This document shows positions 14,596-16,329 of a stretch of 16,329 nt of DNA, in pieces. The stretch is from JAYWDA01 sp043747555. GTDB lineage: Bacteria > Bdellovibrionota > Bdellovibrionia > Bdellovibrionales > Bdellovibrionaceae. Position 1 is the stretch's first letter; each line of letters opens with the position of its first letter. The stretch lies in assembly GCA_043747555.1 (NCBI GenBank), contig JAYTOY010000090.1, positions 1-16,329 on the forward strand, given 5' to 3'. The notes under the pieces were generated by a model that searched no databases, was not told the DNA's origin, and worked only from the letters and a program-made list of their open reading frames with translations. Position numbers and translations under genes: made by a program.

Positions 14596-15762
14596 TTAAA
14601 AAAGCTCATCTTGCCAGAGGCGCTTTAAAAACATCTTTACCGGAAAAACCTTAACTCCCTCTGAAACCAAGGCGCGCTCGCCGTCGTAGATTCCAAAAGC
14701 TTGATCAATCTTTTTTTGTTCTAATAAAGTGTTCAGACCAAAATTAAATTCTGATTTCCAGGTCTTCGAAGTTTTAAGTTCAAGTCCGATTCTGTGTTTT
14801 CCCACCTCAAGAACAAAATCAACTTCATTTTTTGACGGAGTTCCCCAATAAGATATTTTTATTTTCTTTTGGCGGTAACTAGAGAAAGCTTTAAGCTCGT
14901 TCAAAATAAATGTTTCTAAAAAATATCCAATCTGGTGACTTTCAATTTCGCGACTCAGGTTTCCGCTCAAGCCCCTGACAACGCCGGGGTCAAAATAGTA
15001 ATATTTTGGATTGTGCTTTTCTTTAATTTTCGCTCGAAGCTGAAGAGCTTCGACGCGATAACCAATCAAAGTATCTAATATAACCGATAAATACCCCTCG
15101 ACAGTGGATCTTCCGCAACCCACTTCCCGGGAAATATTTGAGTTATTCCAGATTTGGCCATTCATAAGGGCAGAGACTTCTAAAAACCGAATAAAAGGCT
15201 CTAGGGATCTGACGATGGCTTCCTGCTTAATTTCTTCATTAAGGTAAGTTTGGACATAGGATTCAAGAAATTCAATTTTGTCTTTAGGTTTAGAAAGATT
15301 CAGAACTTCCGGCAGGCATCCATATTTAAGAATATCTTGTAGACTAAAATCAAAATTCATTTCTGAGCTGGTCACCGTAAAAAACTCACGAGTTCTTGCC
15401 CGACCCGCTAAAAGATTAGCGTTCATCTTTTTTAACTTTCGTGCCGAGGACCCGGTCAGTACAAATTGAATAGACTTGTGCTCCAACATCAGATTTTGGA
15501 CCTCATCCAAAAGTTCTGGTAACTTCTGGATCTCGTCGATCACAACTGATTTAGGTTTTTCAGCTAAAATCCAGGATTCTAAAAGACCGGGCTCTTTCAG
15601 CAAGGCCCGGTAATCCTGAGCCTTGAGCAAATTCACCATCAAAGCTTTGGGAAACTGGGCCCTGACCCAAGTCGATTTTCCAGTCCCGCGGGGGCCAAAT
15701 AAGAAGAAGCTATACTGCGAGGGAGCGAGCTCCCGGATAAATTGATTTTGTTGATCTGCCAT
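14596..15762 (-). CDS. AAA-type ATPase with DUF4143-like C-terminal domain
   Basis: This 388-residue protein belongs to the widespread AAA_14/DUF4143 family, whose biological role is not established. Walker A GPRGTGKS (23-30), Walker B VVIDEIQ (73-79) and the sensor-like LTGSS (102-106) with LAGRARTREF (118-127) make up the ATPase part. A winged-helix-like segment follows (about 190-235). The C-terminal part has the EVDFVLE (313-319) and GLELKTSK (326-333) elements, which resemble the catalytic acids and lysine of PD-(D/E)XK nucleases, but nuclease activity is unproven. The ATG at 15762 has GGGA about ten bases upstream. An 11-bp inverted repeat lies 13 bases before it, and an HTH gene is divergent, so repression from the shared spacer is plausible. 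Confidence 0.85.
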   Translation of the reverse strand: MADQQNQFIRELAPSQYSFFLFGPRGTGKSTWVRAQFPKALMVNLLKAQDYRALLKEPGLLESWILAEKPKSVVIDEIQKLPELLDEVQNLMLEHKSIQFVLTGSSARKLKKMNANLLAGRARTREFFTVTSSEMNFDFSLQDILKYGCLPEVLNLSKPKDKIEFLESYVQTYLNEEIKQEAIVRSLEPFIRFLEVSALMNGQIWNNSNISREVGCGRSTVEGYLSVILDTLIGYRVEALQLRAKIKEKHNPKYYYFDPGVVRGLSGNLSREIESHQIGYFLETFILNELKAFSSYRQKKIKISYWGTPSKNEVDFVLEVGKHRIGLELKTSKTWKSEFNFGLNTLLEQKKIDQAFGIYDGERALVSEGVKVFPVKMFLKRLWQDELF

Positions 15763-15774
15763 AGTCTGCCATCC

Positions 15775-15807
15775 CTAACGTCAAATTTACCGTCATTTTG
15801 ACGTTAG
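15775..15807. promoter_or_regulatory. Perfect 11-bp inverted repeat, operator-like
   Basis: The arms ctaacgtcaaa (15775-15785) and tttgacgttag (15797-15807) are exact reverse complements around an 11-base centre that holds a further partial copy (cgtcatttt). The repeat lies 12 bases before the ATPase start codon. Each arm contains TTGACG, similar to a -35 box, on opposite strands. This suits a dimeric repressor site overlapping divergent promoters; an RNA hairpin in the ATPase leader is the alternative. Confidence 0.6.
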
Positions 15808-15907
15808 CACAATCACTAAATTGAATCATATCTCCAGAGAAAGAGAGCCATTTGGGTGGTCTAGCGGTCCAAAGTTCGGATGAACCCTTCCCTCGGCCAT
15901 AAATTTT

Positions 15908-15923
15908 GTTGCCAAATGGCAAC
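15908..15923. promoter_or_regulatory. 16-base palindrome before the HTH gene
   Basis: The exact palindrome gttgcca-aa-tggcaac lies 20 bases upstream of the HTH start codon. Its core CCAAATGGC recurs in reverse orientation as GCCATTTGG at 15847-15855. Position and symmetry fit an operator, perhaps for autoregulation by the adjoining HTH protein. Confidence 0.5.
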
Positions 15924-15943
15924 CAAAGGAGTATCATAGGATT

Positions 15944-16329
15944 ATGGACGACGTAAAGCTTATGAATCAAAAAATTAAGAAGCTTGGCATCATCGCTGTT
16001 GCAGAGGCCGCAGGCCTTAATAAAAGCACGATTTCCCGCTACGTGAATGGGCAGCGCGAATATTCATTAGAAAATTATAAAAAAGTTTTTCGTGCTGTTC
16101 AGCTGATTGAAGAAGCGGGCTTGCGGGGTCGAACAAGTGCAAGAGAGGCCACCCAAAGAGTTGTTCTCGGTGAAGATTGGCAGATCGCCTATTTCGATTT
16201 CATTGACTCATTTCTTGCTACAAAAAGCGAAATTTTATTGGAGCAAAGGCCTGCAGAAGGACTTGATATCAGATCACTGGCTTTAATCTGCGCCATCGTA
16301 ATGCAGTTGTGTGAAGAAAATAAGGTGCG
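15944..16329 (+). CDS. Helix-turn-helix regulator-like protein, incomplete at right edge
   Basis: The frame is open for 128 codons from the ATG at 15944 to the window end, so the C-terminus is missing. The N-terminal region (about residues 8-55) has an HTH pattern, VAEAAGLNKSTISRYVNGQ (19-37), as in Cro/CI or LacI-type DNA-binding domains, followed by YSLENYKKVFRAVQLIEEAG. The later part (about 80-128) is helical with no recognised family. AAAGGAG lies 11 bases before the ATG; an ATG six codons later is also possible. It is the only clear plus-strand gene in the window and is transcribed away from the ATPase gene. It may regulate that gene and itself through the inverted repeats in the 181-base spacer. 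Confidence 0.75.
   Translation, partial: MDDVKLMNQKIKKLGIIAVAEAAGLNKSTISRYVNGQREYSLENYKKVFRAVQLIEEAGLRGRTSAREATQRVVLGEDWQIAYFDFIDSFLATKSEILLEQRPAEGLDIRSLALICAIVMQLCEENKV

Noticed and set aside
15710..15970. Minus-strand open frame of 86 codons before the ATPase
   Set aside because: It overlaps both the ATPase start and the divergent HTH start in other frames, crosses both inverted repeats and has no domain-like content.
14596..16329. ATPase and HTH genes as a mobile element or toxin-antitoxin system
   Set aside because: There are no transposase, integrase, terminal repeats or target duplications, and the genes are divergent where toxin and antitoxin genes are usually joined in one unit. The ATPase family is not an established toxin.

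Overview
The window is a chromosomal stretch of a Gram-negative bacterium, most likely a Bdellovibrio-type predator or a relative in the Bdellovibrionota. The clues are a moderately low GC content, the housekeeping gene order, a lone MinD-like ATPase beside a J-like/RodZ-like HTH protein, and a secreted caspase-like protein. The assignment is inference, because no rRNA or other taxonomic marker is present. Almost everything is on the minus strand. The one clear plus-strand gene is an incomplete HTH gene running off the right edge.

Right to left, in the direction of transcription, the core is a long tightly packed run from 13441 to 2223: rpsB, tsf, pyrH, frr, uppS, cdsA, rseP, tsaB, a MinD/ParA-family ATPase, a J-like plus RodZ-like HTH protein, an RluD-family pseudouridine synthase, pgeF, and a class I glutamine amidotransferase. 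The first part is the widely conserved translation and envelope cluster: ribosomal protein S2, elongation factor Ts, UMP kinase, ribosome recycling factor, undecaprenyl diphosphate synthase, CDP-diglyceride synthase and the site-2 protease RseP. The usual dxr gene between cdsA and rseP is missing. Many genes overlap or nearly touch (ATGA, TAATG and TAATTG junctions), suggesting translational coupling. Several starts are GTG or TTG, backed by good Shine-Dalgarno sequences.

Left of this operon (239-2148) is a two-gene unit with its own candidate promoter. It encodes a small secreted protein and, with a 4-base ATGA overlap, a secreted 514-residue protein whose SGHH and LLGC motifs resemble the His/Cys dyad of caspase-fold (clan CD) peptidases. 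Left of that is about 240 bases with no confident gene but a possible leftward promoter.

Right of rpsB is a 325-base non-coding region with recurring GGATAAC motifs. Then come a membrane-anchored protein of unknown function, an AAA-type ATPase with a DUF4143-like C-terminus, and a divergent HTH gene. The spacer between the last two (15763-15943) holds two strong inverted repeats that look like operators.

The most notable items are the caspase-like pair, the ATPase/degenerate-J/RodZ-HTH module, a RseP with three apparent PDZ units in place of the usual two, a long C-terminal tail on S2, a possible attenuator between cdsA and rseP, and the operator-like divergent promoter region. No CRISPR array, tRNA, rRNA or insertion sequence was seen.
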